A stretch of DNA of 64,000 nt. It comes from Candidatus Hebobacterum abditum. GTDB lineage: Bacteria; Armatimonadota; Hebobacteria; Hebobacterales; Hebobacteraceae. The translations under genes were made by a program, and so were the position numbers. The DNA is taken from NCBI GenBank assembly GCA_029821875.1, contig JALGXW010000006.1, positions 97,085 to 161,084 of the forward strand. Direction: 5' to 3'. Shown here one piece after another: positions 42,348-51,648 of the stretch (within the stretch, counting starts at the first letter, position 1; the number at the start of each line of letters is the position of its first letter). The notes under the pieces are model-generated. The model did no database searches. It had not been told where the DNA came from and saw nothing but the letters and a program-made list of their open reading frames with translations.

Positions 42348-44807
42348 TCAACGCACGTCGCGCCGGGCCGGCGGCTGCCGTGTCAGCTTCTGGAGAAGAT
42401 TCGCAGCTTCCCGGCCCTCGGGCGTCTCCGGCCTATCAGCCAAGTACTTCAACTCCCGCCGGGCCTGCGCCGTCTGCCCCAGCTTCAGGTGGGTATGGGC
42501 CAGCTTGAAACGCGCGCTGTGAAATGCAGGATCCAGCTCGACGGCCCTCTCGAAGTTCTCCCTCGCCGCAAGGTACTCGGCCAGGTTGTATTTGCAGCTA
42601 CCGATCATGTCGTACGCCATCGACGAGTGAGGCTCGAGCGCCAGCCATTGCTGCGCAGCCGAGGCGGCCTTTCTTGGCTTCCTCTGCCCCGCCAGGACTC
42701 CGGCCAAGCTGCGCCAGAGGCGCGCCTCATTCGGCGCGATTTTGGTCGCTCGACGCAGGTACTTGGCCGCCGGCCTCAGGTTGCCTCGCTTGGCCTCTAT
42801 GTCGGCCGCGAGCGCGTAGGCCTTCGGGTCCCTCTTCGTCAGTCGGATGGCCTGCTTCGCGTGCTCGAGCGCCGCGTCATACTCCTGCTGCCTCAACAGA
42901 ACTTCGGCCAGCCCGGCGTGGTGCATGGCGTTGGTCGGCATCAGCTCCACGGCGCGCTCGAAGCTCTCTCTGGCCTCGTCGTATCTGCCCAACTCCACGT
43001 AACTGACCCCGAGGTTGTAGTACACGCTCGCATTGCCTGGCAGCAGATCAAGCGCTTTCTTATTCGCCGCCACTGCTTTCTCGTGGTCGCCCAGACTGCC
43101 CCAGCAGTAGGCCGAGATGTAGTACGCCCTGAGGTCCCAGGGATTGAGCTGGGCCGCCCCGTCGGCCAGCTCCGCGGCCTCGGCGTGATTGCCCAACTTG
43201 GCGAGCGTCTCCGCCTCTCTGACCATCAAGTTGGCCTTGGCAGGACGTATCGTGAGCCAGCAGAGCACGCCTACAACAGCCAGAAGGCCGACGGCCAGCC
43301 CGGCGAGGCCCATTCCCGACACCCGTCCGAACCTGAGATCGCGTGTGTGGGGACCGTCGATGTCACCGCCCCCAGCGGCAGGCATTCGGGCCGCCGCGAC
43401 AGTGACTAGACCCAAAGACAACCAGAAGAAGGTCACTGCTCCCGGCTGCCGGAATGTCACCCCAAAGAAGTTCTGGAACAGGAATGCCGTCAGCGCGGCA
43501 CTTACGGCCAGGCCCAGGTGCCGCCATTGTCTCTCCGGATGGCGCAACGCGACCCGAACCACTCTGCTGAGGGAGACCGCCAACAACGCGAAGAAGAGGA
43601 GCCCGCCGACCAGCCCAGTACCGGCCAGCACCTGAATGTACTCATTGTGCGCGTAGCTCGGCACGAACATCTTCTCCGTGCTTTTCCTCAGCTCTGCATA
43701 CCAGATGGGCGCCATCCGCTCCAGAGAGTGGATGCGAAAGGTGCCGTACCCCCCTCCCAGCAAGGGCCGCTCGCGGAAGAGCTCATAGCCGGCGCGCCAC
43801 TGCATGACGCGCCCCTCACCTACCGGATCCTTGAGCCGAAGCACGGACTGGACGCGACGCTGCTGCCTCTCTGGCAGGTACCGATAGCCGACCAGCCCAA
43901 CCGCTCCGAGCAGGAGGACCAGCAATAGGAGCCGCGGGATGGCCGCACGAAGCAGGCGCCATCCGCCTCTCACGAGCGCAAGCCCGAACGCCAGCATTGT
44001 CCCCAGGGCCAGCCCGATCATGGGCGAGAGGCTCACGGTGAAGTACAGGGCGAGCAGCAGCATGCCGGCCACTACGAAGAGGATGATGGAGAACACCGGT
44101 GAGTACCAGAATGGCACGTTGCTGGGGTCGTCCCTCTCCTCGCGGCCAGGCCAGGCGGCGGCGATGAGCAGGGGAGCAACCAGCACACCGTAGCTGGCCA
44201 GGTAGGTTGCGTTGCCCAGGAACGAGAAGACACGCCCAGTCCCCGCCTCCCACTTCCACAGGTCCACGCCCAGAAACGAGAACCTACGCCCTGCCACGGC
44301 CTCCCACCGCCAGAAGTCGAGACCGAACTTCTGCATGAATGCATAGAAGGCGACGGCGAAGGCCGCCAGCGCGGCGAGCCCGAGCAGACGCCTCACTTGG
44401 CCGGCATCCCTCACACAGAGCACTACGAGCCAGTAGGCTCCTACGTTCGCCGCGAGCCGGCCGACCTCCGAGATCGTGGCGTAACGATACTCGGAGTAGA
44501 TAAGAGTCATCGTCGCCCACACCAGAAAGCCGGTCACGAGGGCGTTTAGCCGCGAAGTGGCCCAGCTGATGCGCCCCCGCGCCAGACTGGTGAGCACAAC
44601 GGAGCAGAGGCCCAGCGTCACGCCAAGCCCCAGAACGACATCCTTGACGTCGAGGATGTGCTTCGATCCCGGGCTTATGAGCAGGGGCACCGCCACGACG
44701 ATGGCCATAAGCGCGGCCTCGCCGGCCACGCGCGGCCAGTCTCTCGGGGGTCGGCGGGCGGCAGTGGCGGAGGTACGGGTTTTGGCGCGGCGCCTCTTCT
44801 TGGCCAC
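42348..44807 (-). CDS. O-antigen ligase-type (Wzy_C) membrane protein with TPR domain
   Basis: 819 residues. About a dozen membrane helices lie in residues 28-500. The Wzy_C region (RVMQWRAGYELFRERPLLGG-GYGTF then PSYAHNEYIQVLAGTGLVGG) is the hallmark of O-antigen ligases, Wzy polymerases and bacterial O-oligosaccharyltransferases. Residues ~530-800 are about eight TPR units (ASVYYNLGVSYVELGRYDEA), probably periplasmic. It would move the exported glycan from the lipid carrier to lipid or protein; with a Wzm/Wzt exporter a ligase or transferase role is more likely than polymerisation. Residues near 165-200 carry a tandem duplication (FWRWEAVAGRRFSFLG, then LWKWEAGTGRVFSFLG). GTG start at 44807 has a weak ribosome binding site. 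Confidence 0.85.
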   Translation of the reverse strand: MAKKRRRAKTRTSATAARRPPRDWPRVAGEAALMAIVVAVPLLISPGSKHILDVKDVVLGLGVTLGLCSVVLTSLARGRISWATSRLNALVTGFLVWATMTLIYSEYRYATISEVGRLAANVGAYWLVVLCVRDAGQVRRLLGLAALAAFAVAFYAFMQKFGLDFWRWEAVAGRRFSFLGVDLWKWEAGTGRVFSFLGNATYLASYGVLVAPLLIAAAWPGREERDDPSNVPFWYSPVFSIILFVVAGMLLLALYFTVSLSPMIGLALGTMLAFGLALVRGGWRLLRAAIPRLLLLVLLLGAVGLVGYRYLPERQQRRVQSVLRLKDPVGEGRVMQWRAGYELFRERPLLGGGYGTFRIHSLERMAPIWYAELRKSTEKMFVPSYAHNEYIQVLAGTGLVGGLLFFALLAVSLSRVVRVALRHPERQWRHLGLAVSAALTAFLFQNFFGVTFRQPGAVTFFWLSLGLVTVAAARMPAAGGGDIDGPHTRDLRFGRVSGMGLAGLAVGLLAVVGVLCWLTIRPAKANLMVREAETLAKLGNHAEAAELADGAAQLNPWDLRAYYISAYCWGSLGDHEKAVAANKKALDLLPGNASVYYNLGVSYVELGRYDEARESFERAVELMPTNAMHHAGLAEVLLRQQEYDAALEHAKQAIRLTKRDPKAYALAADIEAKRGNLRPAAKYLRRATKIAPNEARLWRSLAGVLAGQRKPRKAASAAQQWLALEPHSSMAYDMIGSCKYNLAEYLAARENFERAVELDPAFHSARFKLAHTHLKLGQTAQARRELKYLADRPETPEGREAANLLQKLTRQPPARRDVR

Positions 44808-45153
44808 TACTTCTGCCTGTTCGAACGCAAAGGACTACAACTCGGACCCACGGACGTCCGACACATCTTGCGAGTACCACTCGGAGGCGCTTAGTTCCTG
44901 CTGGGCGGGGCCGTACCCACGGGAGGGCGCCCCGTTGTTCTGGGGCACTGTGCCGCCTAGGTCACCGTTGTCAGGCTCGGCGTCTGAGATCTGCAGGCGA
45001 ATCTCAGACATGCACGAAGGTCACGTGGGGGCTGAGAGCCAAGAAGCCGATGGGCGCTCTTCGCGCAATGCTGCCCACCACGGGCCCGGGTCCGGGAGCA
45101 CCGCGAACGCTGTCGAGAGTGCGGAATAGACTGGGGAGAGTGAGAGAGCAGCG
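44808..45153. other. Divergent intergenic region, about 345 bases
   Basis: Separates the glycan locus from the signalling genes. Promoters for both directions are expected; none stands out. GAGAG repeats before 45154 serve as the ribosome binding site. Confidence 0.4.
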
Positions 45154-45579
45154 ATGGGAGACGAGGGGGCCAAGAAGATCCTGATCGTGGACGATGAGCC
45201 AGACGTTGTCGAGTCGCTCGCGATGGCGCTAACTACGGCCGGCTACGCCACCATGAGTGCCGGTAGTGCGGAGGAGGGGCTCGAGAAGGTCCGCGCCGAG
45301 CGGCCGGACCTGATTCTCCTCGATGTTATGATGCCGGCAGGCACGGAGGGCTTTCACTTCGTCTGGAACCTCCGCAAGGAGTCCGAGGCCGCCCTTCGAG
45401 ATCTCCCCATCATCATGCTCACATCCATCCACCAAGAGAGCCCGATGAAGTTCTACCCGGAGCAGAGCGACGGCACGTACGAGCCCTACGAGTACCTGCC
45501 GGTCCAGGCGTTCCTGGACAAGCCGGTGCGCCTCGAGAAGCTGCTCGCCGAGGTGCAGCGGCTGCTGGCAGCAGACTAG
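45154..45579 (+). CDS. Stand-alone response-regulator receiver domain
   Basis: 141 residues, one receiver domain and no output domain. D13, D14 form the acidic pocket, D57 (LILLDVMMP) is the phosphorylation site, T90 and K123 (FLDKPV) complete the active site. An insert of about 20 residues (IHQESPMKFYPEQSDGTYEP) lies between T90 and the Lys strand, longer than usual. It is likely a partner of the histidine kinase at 47.0-48.6 kb, or it works by protein contact. Confidence 0.92.
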   Translation: MGDEGAKKILIVDDEPDVVESLAMALTTAGYATMSAGSAEEGLEKVRAERPDLILLDVMMPAGTEGFHFVWNLRKESEAALRDLPIIMLTSIHQESPMKFYPEQSDGTYEPYEYLPVQAFLDKPVRLEKLLAEVQRLLAAD

Positions 45580-45758
45580 GGAGGCTCGCAGCGAAGCGTT
45601 CGTCCCTACTCCCACGAGGCAGGCGCTCGGGAGAAGGGGGACGGACACCTCGACGGAAGGGATGAAGGTGTTCGCCAGACGTGTGACGACGGCTGAATGC
45701 CCGATAGGGGCGAAGCCGAGGCCGCAGCCGAGCGCGATGGCAGGCGGGAGGCGCTAGC

Positions 45759-46934
45759 GTGAGTCTGGGGAAGATCGCAGACTACGCCCTGGTCCGCGAG
45801 GTCGGGCGGGGAGGGATGGGCAAGGTGTTCCTGGCCAGCTCTCCCGACGGCGCGGAGGTCGCCCTCAAGACGGTGGTATTCCCCGAAGGGCTGAATGCTC
45901 GCGCGCGGTGGGAAACGGTGGAGCGCTTCCAGCGCGAGGCCCGGGCGGCCCGCTCTCTCGACCACCCCAACATCTGCCAGGTGCTAGACATTGGCGCGGA
46001 GGCGGACACGTTCTTCATCGTCATGGAGTATCTCAAGGGCCGGAGCCTGAGAGAGGAGATAGACTCATCGGGCGCCATCCCTCTGGAGAGGTCGGCGGCG
46101 ATCATGTTCCAGGTGTGTGACGCTCTCGCATATGCACACGACAAGGGCATCGTCCACCGAGACATCAAGCCAGACAACATCATGGCGCTGCAATCAGGCC
46201 AGGCGAAGCTCATGGATTTTGGGCTGGCCGCGATCGTATACGAGAGCGGCGTTACGCAGACCGGTACCATGATGGGGACCTTCGCCTATATGTCGCCCGA
46301 ACAGGCCAGGGGCGAGAAGCTCGACGCCCGCTCCGACATCTTCTCCCTCGGCGCCACGTTCTACGAGATGCTCACCGGCCAACAGCCCTTCCAGGGGGAG
46401 GCTCCAGGCGCGGTCCTCAATGAGATACTGACCAAAGAGGTCGAGCACGTTTCCGGGCTGCCCCCTGCCGTGTCGCGCGCTCTCAACAAGTGTCTGCGGA
46501 AGCAGCCCTCCTACCGCTTCCAGAATGTGGGCGAAATCGCGAGCGCGCTGCGGACCGCTGGCTTCACGCCGGCCGAGCGCGAGGCGCCGACGGCGCAGGG
46601 GACCATGGTTCTGCCCGGCCAGGCATCCCAGACTGCGGCCTCCCCATCAGAGCGCTCGGCACCCGCCTCCAGCGCGCCCGCCGCCGGCCAGACCGCGCCA
46701 GACACGCCCTCCCCGGGCCAGCGGGCCCAGCGCACGGGGCGGACCACGCCCGACTTGAGGTGCCCGAAATGCGGCGAGGGTATGGCGGCCTCGACGCCCT
46801 CCTGTTGGCGCTGCGGCACACCCAACCCGAGCCTCGCGCGCCGCAAGACCTTCCACGAGTCCCAGGTGGCCATCAACGAAGCCCTGAAGGACTTCAAGCC
46901 GCGGAAGAAGCGGGGCTGGCTCCGCAGGCGCTAG
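45759..46934 (+). CDS. Ser/Thr protein kinase with C-terminal zinc ribbon
   Basis: 391 residues. Residues ~8-270 are a Hanks-type kinase: glycine loop VGRGGMGKVF, K37 in VALK, catalytic HRDIKPDN (D135), DFG at 153-155, and GTFAYMSPEQARGE. A Pro/Ala/Ser-rich linker (~280-340) follows, then a zinc ribbon (CPKCGEGMAASTPSCWRCG) and a basic tail ending KKRGWLRRR. No membrane helix, so it is cytoplasmic. GTG 45759 has GGGAGG seven bases upstream. It follows the receiver gene by 179 bases and converges with the FHA-histidine kinase, which could read its phospho-Thr marks. Confidence 0.92.
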   Translation: MSLGKIADYALVREVGRGGMGKVFLASSPDGAEVALKTVVFPEGLNARARWETVERFQREARAARSLDHPNICQVLDIGAEADTFFIVMEYLKGRSLREEIDSSGAIPLERSAAIMFQVCDALAYAHDKGIVHRDIKPDNIMALQSGQAKLMDFGLAAIVYESGVTQTGTMMGTFAYMSPEQARGEKLDARSDIFSLGATFYEMLTGQQPFQGEAPGAVLNEILTKEVEHVSGLPPAVSRALNKCLRKQPSYRFQNVGEIASALRTAGFTPAEREAPTAQGTMVLPGQASQTAASPSERSAPASSAPAAGQTAPDTPSPGQRAQRTGRTTPDLRCPKCGEGMAASTPSCWRCGTPNPSLARRKTFHESQVAINEALKDFKPRKKRGWLRRR

Positions 46935-47007
46935 CCGGCCCACCCGCCGGCCGTCCTCCTGCAACTCGCCCGAAAGGGGCCGGCGTGCCCAGCCCGGACT
47001 GCGAGTG

Positions 47008-48604
47008 TTACCCGCTCCCGCGCGCGGCACCGCCCTCGAGAGGAAGCGAGAAGGAGAAGCATGCGCCCTCGGACAGCTTGCTCTCCACCCAAATGCGGCC
47101 GCCATGGGCTTCGATGGCAAGCTTGCAGAAGGCCAGCCCGAGGCCGACCGACACCTTCCGGTGTGACCGCTCGCGGGTCGCGGCCTGAAAGAACTTGTCG
47201 AAGATGCGGCTCTGATGCTCCTCCGGTATGCCGGGGCCCTCCATCCGAGAGCCTGGCCGATACCGTCACGGTCGTGTCGGAAGGTGAGAGCTCGACTGCG
47301 TTGCCGGCCAGGTTGACGACGATGCGGCGGAAGAACTCCCGATTGGCCGACACGGGCGGCAGGTCGGACGGGACATCGGTCACGAGGTCGATGTTCTTCT
47401 GCGCGAACTGGTAGTCGATCAGGGCCAGCGCCTCCCGAATCTCCTCGGCCAGGTCGAGCGGCGCCACGTCGAGCTTAACCTCGCTGCTTTCCATCTTCGC
47501 CACATCGAGGATCCCGGCCACGAGTATGGAGAGCCACTTCGCTCCCCCGAACGCGAAGCCCACGTACCGCTCGTGGGTCTCAGGTAGCTCCGCCTCCGAG
47601 AGCAGTTCGAGAGAGGCGAGAATGCTCGTCAGCGGCCCCTTCAGGTCGTGCGTGATCATCGCGGAGAGGTCACGCACCATCTGGTTCTGCCTCTCCGCCT
47701 CGGACAACTCACAGGCCACGATCGCCAGGGCTGCGCGATTGGCGAACAGCGACAGACGCTCGATGTCGCGCTCCGCGAACTCCGCCTTGCTGCCTCTGCT
47801 CTCGACCTGGATGAGGCCGACCGTCTCCTCCCCCGTCCACAGGGGCGCGCACAGGCTGGACCTCAGCCCGGCCGCGACCACACTGCGCGAGTCCTCGAAC
47901 TCCGCCGCCACATCCTGGAACAGCATCGATCTGCCTTCCTCCAGGACCCGAGTGGCCACTGACATGCTGATCGGCAGGTCACGTTGGATGCGGTCGGGCT
48001 GCCCCACCACTCTGGCGATCTGGCGCTTCGGTTCGAGAGTGGCCTTGTCGACGAGGAGGATGATCGCGTGTGTAGCGCTCGAGAAGGATGCCAACAGCGC
48101 GTCCAGGATTGCGTCGAGCATCTGCTCCGGATCGAACGCGAGGCTGATGCTCTGCTCCAGCCGATACCCGGTCGCGAGGTCCTCGAGGCTCTCCGACTGG
48201 CGCCGCCTGGCGCCGTGGAGGTCGGCACGGGTGCGAGTCGCGATGACGGTATGTGACGGCTGCGCTCCAGCCGCTTCCGCCACGGCCGGCTCCTCGGCCA
48301 CATCAAACCGCAGAGCCGACTGGCCCACCAGGACCAAGTCTCCCGGACGCAGCTCCACCCCCGGACCCGACTGGTCGACCTCGATCCACCGCCCCTCTCT
48401 CTCGATGGCCGAGCCGTTGGTGCTTCCCCGGTCGGTGTAGGTCCAGGTGTCCCCAGTGCGGCCGAATCCGCCGTGTTGGCGGGAGACAGACGGATCCGAA
48501 AGCCGGACGCCAGACTGGTCACCAGAGCCGAGCGATACGGAGTCGGCCGAGGTCTCGAAGACCTTGCCCTTCTCTGGGCCTTCGATCACGGTGAGTTGCA
48601 GCAT
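47008..48604 (-). pseudogene. FHA-GAF-histidine kinase, frameshifted in the ATPase domain
   Basis: The first ~450 residues (frame from 48604) are intact: FHA domain (~20-105, SDPSVSRQHGGF, DRGSTNGS), GAF domain (~150-300), HisKA dimerisation domain with the phospho-acceptor His in SAMITHDLKGPLTSI, and the N box VNLAGNAVELSPSDTTVTVS. Near 47,245 the reading frame changes: the G1 and G2 boxes (EGPGIPEEHQSRIFDKFFQ, VGLGLAFCKLAIEAHGGRIW) continue in another frame to a stop at 47008. The strand usually found between N box and G1 is about ten residues short, so a small deletion probably caused the shift. As sequenced, the first frame runs on to an unrelated stop at 46931. An assembly error cannot be excluded. 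Confidence 0.82.
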
Positions 48605-48720
48605 TTCGGCCTCCCTCGCCTGGGCCTAGGACTGTTGCTGCATGCAGACTCGTTGGGTCGGTTTCGGCTCGGCCGCTACGTGCTCCTGCTCGGGCCGCGC
48701 GGCCCGAATGGGGCGCGCCT

Positions 48721-49713
48721 TCACGCCAACCATGTCATCATGTCTCTGGTCACCGGATGAAGCGGCGGCTTGTCGCTGACGAACCGCCGGAGCTCTTCGA
48801 GGACGAGCTCGCCCTGCCGCCCGACTTCATCTCCACCAGGTCCGGCGATGTGGGGCGTGAGGAAGACGTTCGGCAGTGTGTACAGGGGGCTGCCAGGCTC
48901 GGGCGGCTCCGGCTCGGTGACATCGATGAAGGCCACTATCTTGCCCTCCTTCAGCACCTCGATCATCTCGCTCTCGCGCACGATCCGCCCTCGCGCCGTG
49001 TTGATGAAGACTGAGCCCTCCTTCATTTGTCGGAAGTGCTCACCGGTGATCATGTGCGCCGTTTCGGGCGTGCTCGCAGCGTGGAGGCTGACGACGTCGC
49101 ACTCGCTGAAGGCCTCGTCCAGACTCACCTGCGTGGTCTGAAGCTCCCGGGCCCGCTCCTCGGAGAGGTAGGGGTCATAGCAGAAGGTGTGCACGTCATA
49201 GCCCTTGAGGCTCTCGAGGACGCCTGACCCGATCATCCCCGCGCCGATGACGCCGACCCTGGCGCCGTGGAGCCCTTTGACGGACCCGGGCCTCTCGAAG
49301 GTGTGAGCCCGCCTGGTGAGCTTCGAGGCCGCAAGCACTCGCTTTAGCCCGAAGACGATCGCCGCGATGGTGTACTCCACCACCGGGATGGCCATCACCG
49401 CCCATGCGCTCGTCAGAAGGACGTCCCGCTTCCAGAACTCCTCAGTTACGAAGCCACGCACCGACCCCGCTCCGTAGAAGACGGCGGCCAGCTTGGGGGC
49501 AGAGCCGAGGAAGTCCGAGTCCAGCTTCATCATCCCCCAACCCGAGAGGATGATCTCGACGTCGGCCAGCTCCGGTCTCAACGCGGCCATGTCGCCGACT
49601 CGATCGCAGCAGTCCTTCAGGTCCACGACCTCCCCTATCTGGGCGATGATGTCTGCACCATAGATCACGTCGCGGTTCTCCGGCGGAAGCAGCAATATGG
49701 CTGGTCTCACCAT
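48721..49713 (-). CDS. D-isomer-specific 2-hydroxyacid dehydrogenase
   Basis: 330 residues. NAD-dependent reductase of 2-keto acids, related to phosphoglycerate and hydroxypyruvate dehydrogenases. The Rossmann motif is VGVIGAGMIGSGVLESL; the catalytic Arg lies in INTARGRIVRE, the Glu in DVTEPEPPEPGSPL, the His in TPHIAGPGG. Substrate unknown; neighbours suggest sugar-acid metabolism. AGGAGG stands four bases before the ATG. Divergent from the MttB-like gene. Confidence 0.9.
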   Translation of the reverse strand: MVRPAILLLPPENRDVIYGADIIAQIGEVVDLKDCCDRVGDMAALRPELADVEIILSGWGMMKLDSDFLGSAPKLAAVFYGAGSVRGFVTEEFWKRDVLLTSAWAVMAIPVVEYTIAAIVFGLKRVLAASKLTRRAHTFERPGSVKGLHGARVGVIGAGMIGSGVLESLKGYDVHTFCYDPYLSEERARELQTTQVSLDEAFSECDVVSLHAASTPETAHMITGEHFRQMKEGSVFINTARGRIVRESEMIEVLKEGKIVAFIDVTEPEPPEPGSPLYTLPNVFLTPHIAGPGGDEVGRQGELVLEELRRFVSDKPPLHPVTRDMMTWLA

Positions 49714-49986
49714 CAGACCTCCTGTTCAGCCTGCAATCCCAGAGTCAATACGCCCTCAATCAGATCTCCCCTGTCTCCCAGCACATGGACAGCCTCGCGG
49801 AGAGAGGGTGGGGATGGACAGGCAGGATGGCGCTCTGCGGACGGTCGTCGCCTTGATCCCCCGGTGGAGAGGGTATGCGCTTCGACTCCTCGAATCCGCG
49901 GTCGGCAGGCCGGAGACTGTGCCCGGCGGCTTCCCCCAGGCAGGGACTGCGGCACTTCGGCCTTCTCCGGACAAGTGGAGGCTTCG

Positions 49987-51417
49987 ATGGTGGAACTGAC
50001 TGTCCTCACGGGCGCACAGATCAAGCGGCTGCACGACGCGTCGCTGCACATCTTGAAAGAGGTCGGCGTGCAGGTGCCACATTCGGATGCGCGCAAGCGC
50101 CTCAAGGAGGCCGGTGCATCGGTCGATGACGACAGCGAACGCGTGAAGATTTCAGAGGCGCTGGTGGAGCAGAGCCTCAACCAGGCCGGCAAGTCGTTCA
50201 CCATATACGGGCGCGATCGGGCGAAGAGGGCCGCCTTCGGCGAGGGGAAACGAAACTACAACTCCATCTCCGGCGAGGCGCTCTGGATCGACGATGAAAC
50301 AGGTGAGCGCCGGTATGCGAGCGCCGAGGACGCCGGCACGGCCGCTCGACTCGCCGACGCGCTGCCCGACCTAACGATAGCTGGGGCCATGTCTGACCCC
50401 CACGAGCTTTCGCCCGAGTACGGAGCTGCGGCCTGCATGGCTGAGATGCTGAAGAACACGACCAAGCCGCTTGGACTGTGGTTCCACAACCGCACCGTCT
50501 CTCGGTACATGGTGGAGATCATGATCGCGGTGGCCGGCAGCGAAGAGGAGGCACGCGAGTACCCGATAGCCTATCCCTTCCTGGAGCCGATCAGTCCCCT
50601 GCGCTTTCCCTTCGATGGCGTCGACGCGCTCTATGAGACGGCGCGTCTGAACCTGCCCGTGCCCATAGGGCCGATGGCTCAGACAGGGATGTCGGCGCCG
50701 GGCACCCTCGCAGGGACCCTGGCGCAGGAGAACGCGGAGATCCTCGCCGGGGTCTGCATCACGCAGTTGATCAGCCCCGGCATCCCGGTATGCTACGGTG
50801 GCATCCCGCACGCCTTCGACATGCGCACCACCCAGATGATCTTCGCCGGCCCCGAGCAGGCCCTCATGGCGATCGCGATGACGCAGATGGGCAAGCACTA
50901 TGGGCTGCCCGTCTACATCAACGTGGGGTTGACTGACAGCAAGGTGCCGGACGCTCAGGCCGGCATGGAAGCCGGCATAACTCTCATCTGCGGCGCGCTG
51001 GCGGGGGCCGACATCTTCGGCCACCTCGGCATTTGCGGGATGGACCAGGCCTCCTCGCTCGACATGCTGGTAATACAGCACGAACTGATCGGGTACGTCG
51101 AGCGCGTGATGCGCGGCATCCGGTTCGAGGACGATCTGCTCGGGCTGGACGTTATCGAAGAGGTCGGGCCGGGGGGGACGTTCATGGATCAGGAGCACAC
51201 CGCCCTCAACTTCCGCCAGGAGCTATGGTTCCCGCGGCTGCTCGACCGCGAGTTCTACGACGCGTGGCTACAGGGCGGCGCCAAGACTATGGCCGAGCGC
51301 TGCCGAGAGGAGAAGAAACGACTCCTCAAGGAGCACCAGCCCGAGCCGCTGCCAGTCGAGCTGGGGAGGGAGATCGACCGCGTGCTGGCCGGCGCGCGGA
51401 AGGAGCTAGGGGTCTAG
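49987..51417 (+). CDS. Non-pyrrolysine MttB-family methyltransferase
   Basis: 476 residues, trimethylamine methyltransferase (MttB) superfamily. These TIM-barrel enzymes pass a methyl group from a quaternary amine such as glycine betaine to a corrinoid protein. There is no in-frame TAG, so like MtgB it lacks pyrrolysine. Conserved stretches include NYNSISGEALWIDDETGERR, GPMAQTGMSAPGTLAGTLAQ and GLTDSKVPDAQAGMEAG. The start is fixed by GGAGG six bases before ATG 49987, although the frame opens at 49864. No corrinoid protein or reductive activator is seen nearby, so the partner is elsewhere or the reaction differs. Confidence 0.88.
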   Translation: MVELTVLTGAQIKRLHDASLHILKEVGVQVPHSDARKRLKEAGASVDDDSERVKISEALVEQSLNQAGKSFTIYGRDRAKRAAFGEGKRNYNSISGEALWIDDETGERRYASAEDAGTAARLADALPDLTIAGAMSDPHELSPEYGAAACMAEMLKNTTKPLGLWFHNRTVSRYMVEIMIAVAGSEEEAREYPIAYPFLEPISPLRFPFDGVDALYETARLNLPVPIGPMAQTGMSAPGTLAGTLAQENAEILAGVCITQLISPGIPVCYGGIPHAFDMRTTQMIFAGPEQALMAIAMTQMGKHYGLPVYINVGLTDSKVPDAQAGMEAGITLICGALAGADIFGHLGICGMDQASSLDMLVIQHELIGYVERVMRGIRFEDDLLGLDVIEEVGPGGTFMDQEHTALNFRQELWFPRLLDREFYDAWLQGGAKTMAERCREEKKRLLKEHQPEPLPVELGREIDRVLAGARKELGV

Positions 51418-51648
51418 AGCCAGGCCCCCTCACATTCATCGGGGGAAGATCGGGGTGCCGCCGCGGAGGTCGCCTTGCATCACGCTGGCCTCGCCTTCCG
51501 TGTGTTCCGCAGGCGAACATACGTCGCCGAGGAAAAGCGGCTCATCCCAAGGAAACTCTGGGTGGAATGGCCGGCAGGAGCCGCGGAAGAAGCCTGCGGC
51601 CCGGCCGGCAGCCGATCACCCGAATGAGCGGACAGGAGGTGTCAATCA

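Noticed and set aside
41997..43409. 470-codon open frame on the plus strand
   Set aside because: Antisense to the TPR region of the Wzy_C gene and to the rmlB start; composition is that of a reverse-complement shadow.
46931..47240. C-terminus of the histidine kinase as read straight through in its first frame
   Set aside because: The sequence loses all ATPase motifs, becomes Arg-rich, and the true G1/G2 boxes are present in another frame.
49987..51417. Pyrrolysine-containing MttB
   Set aside because: No in-frame TAG codon within the conserved region; the only stop is the terminal TAG.
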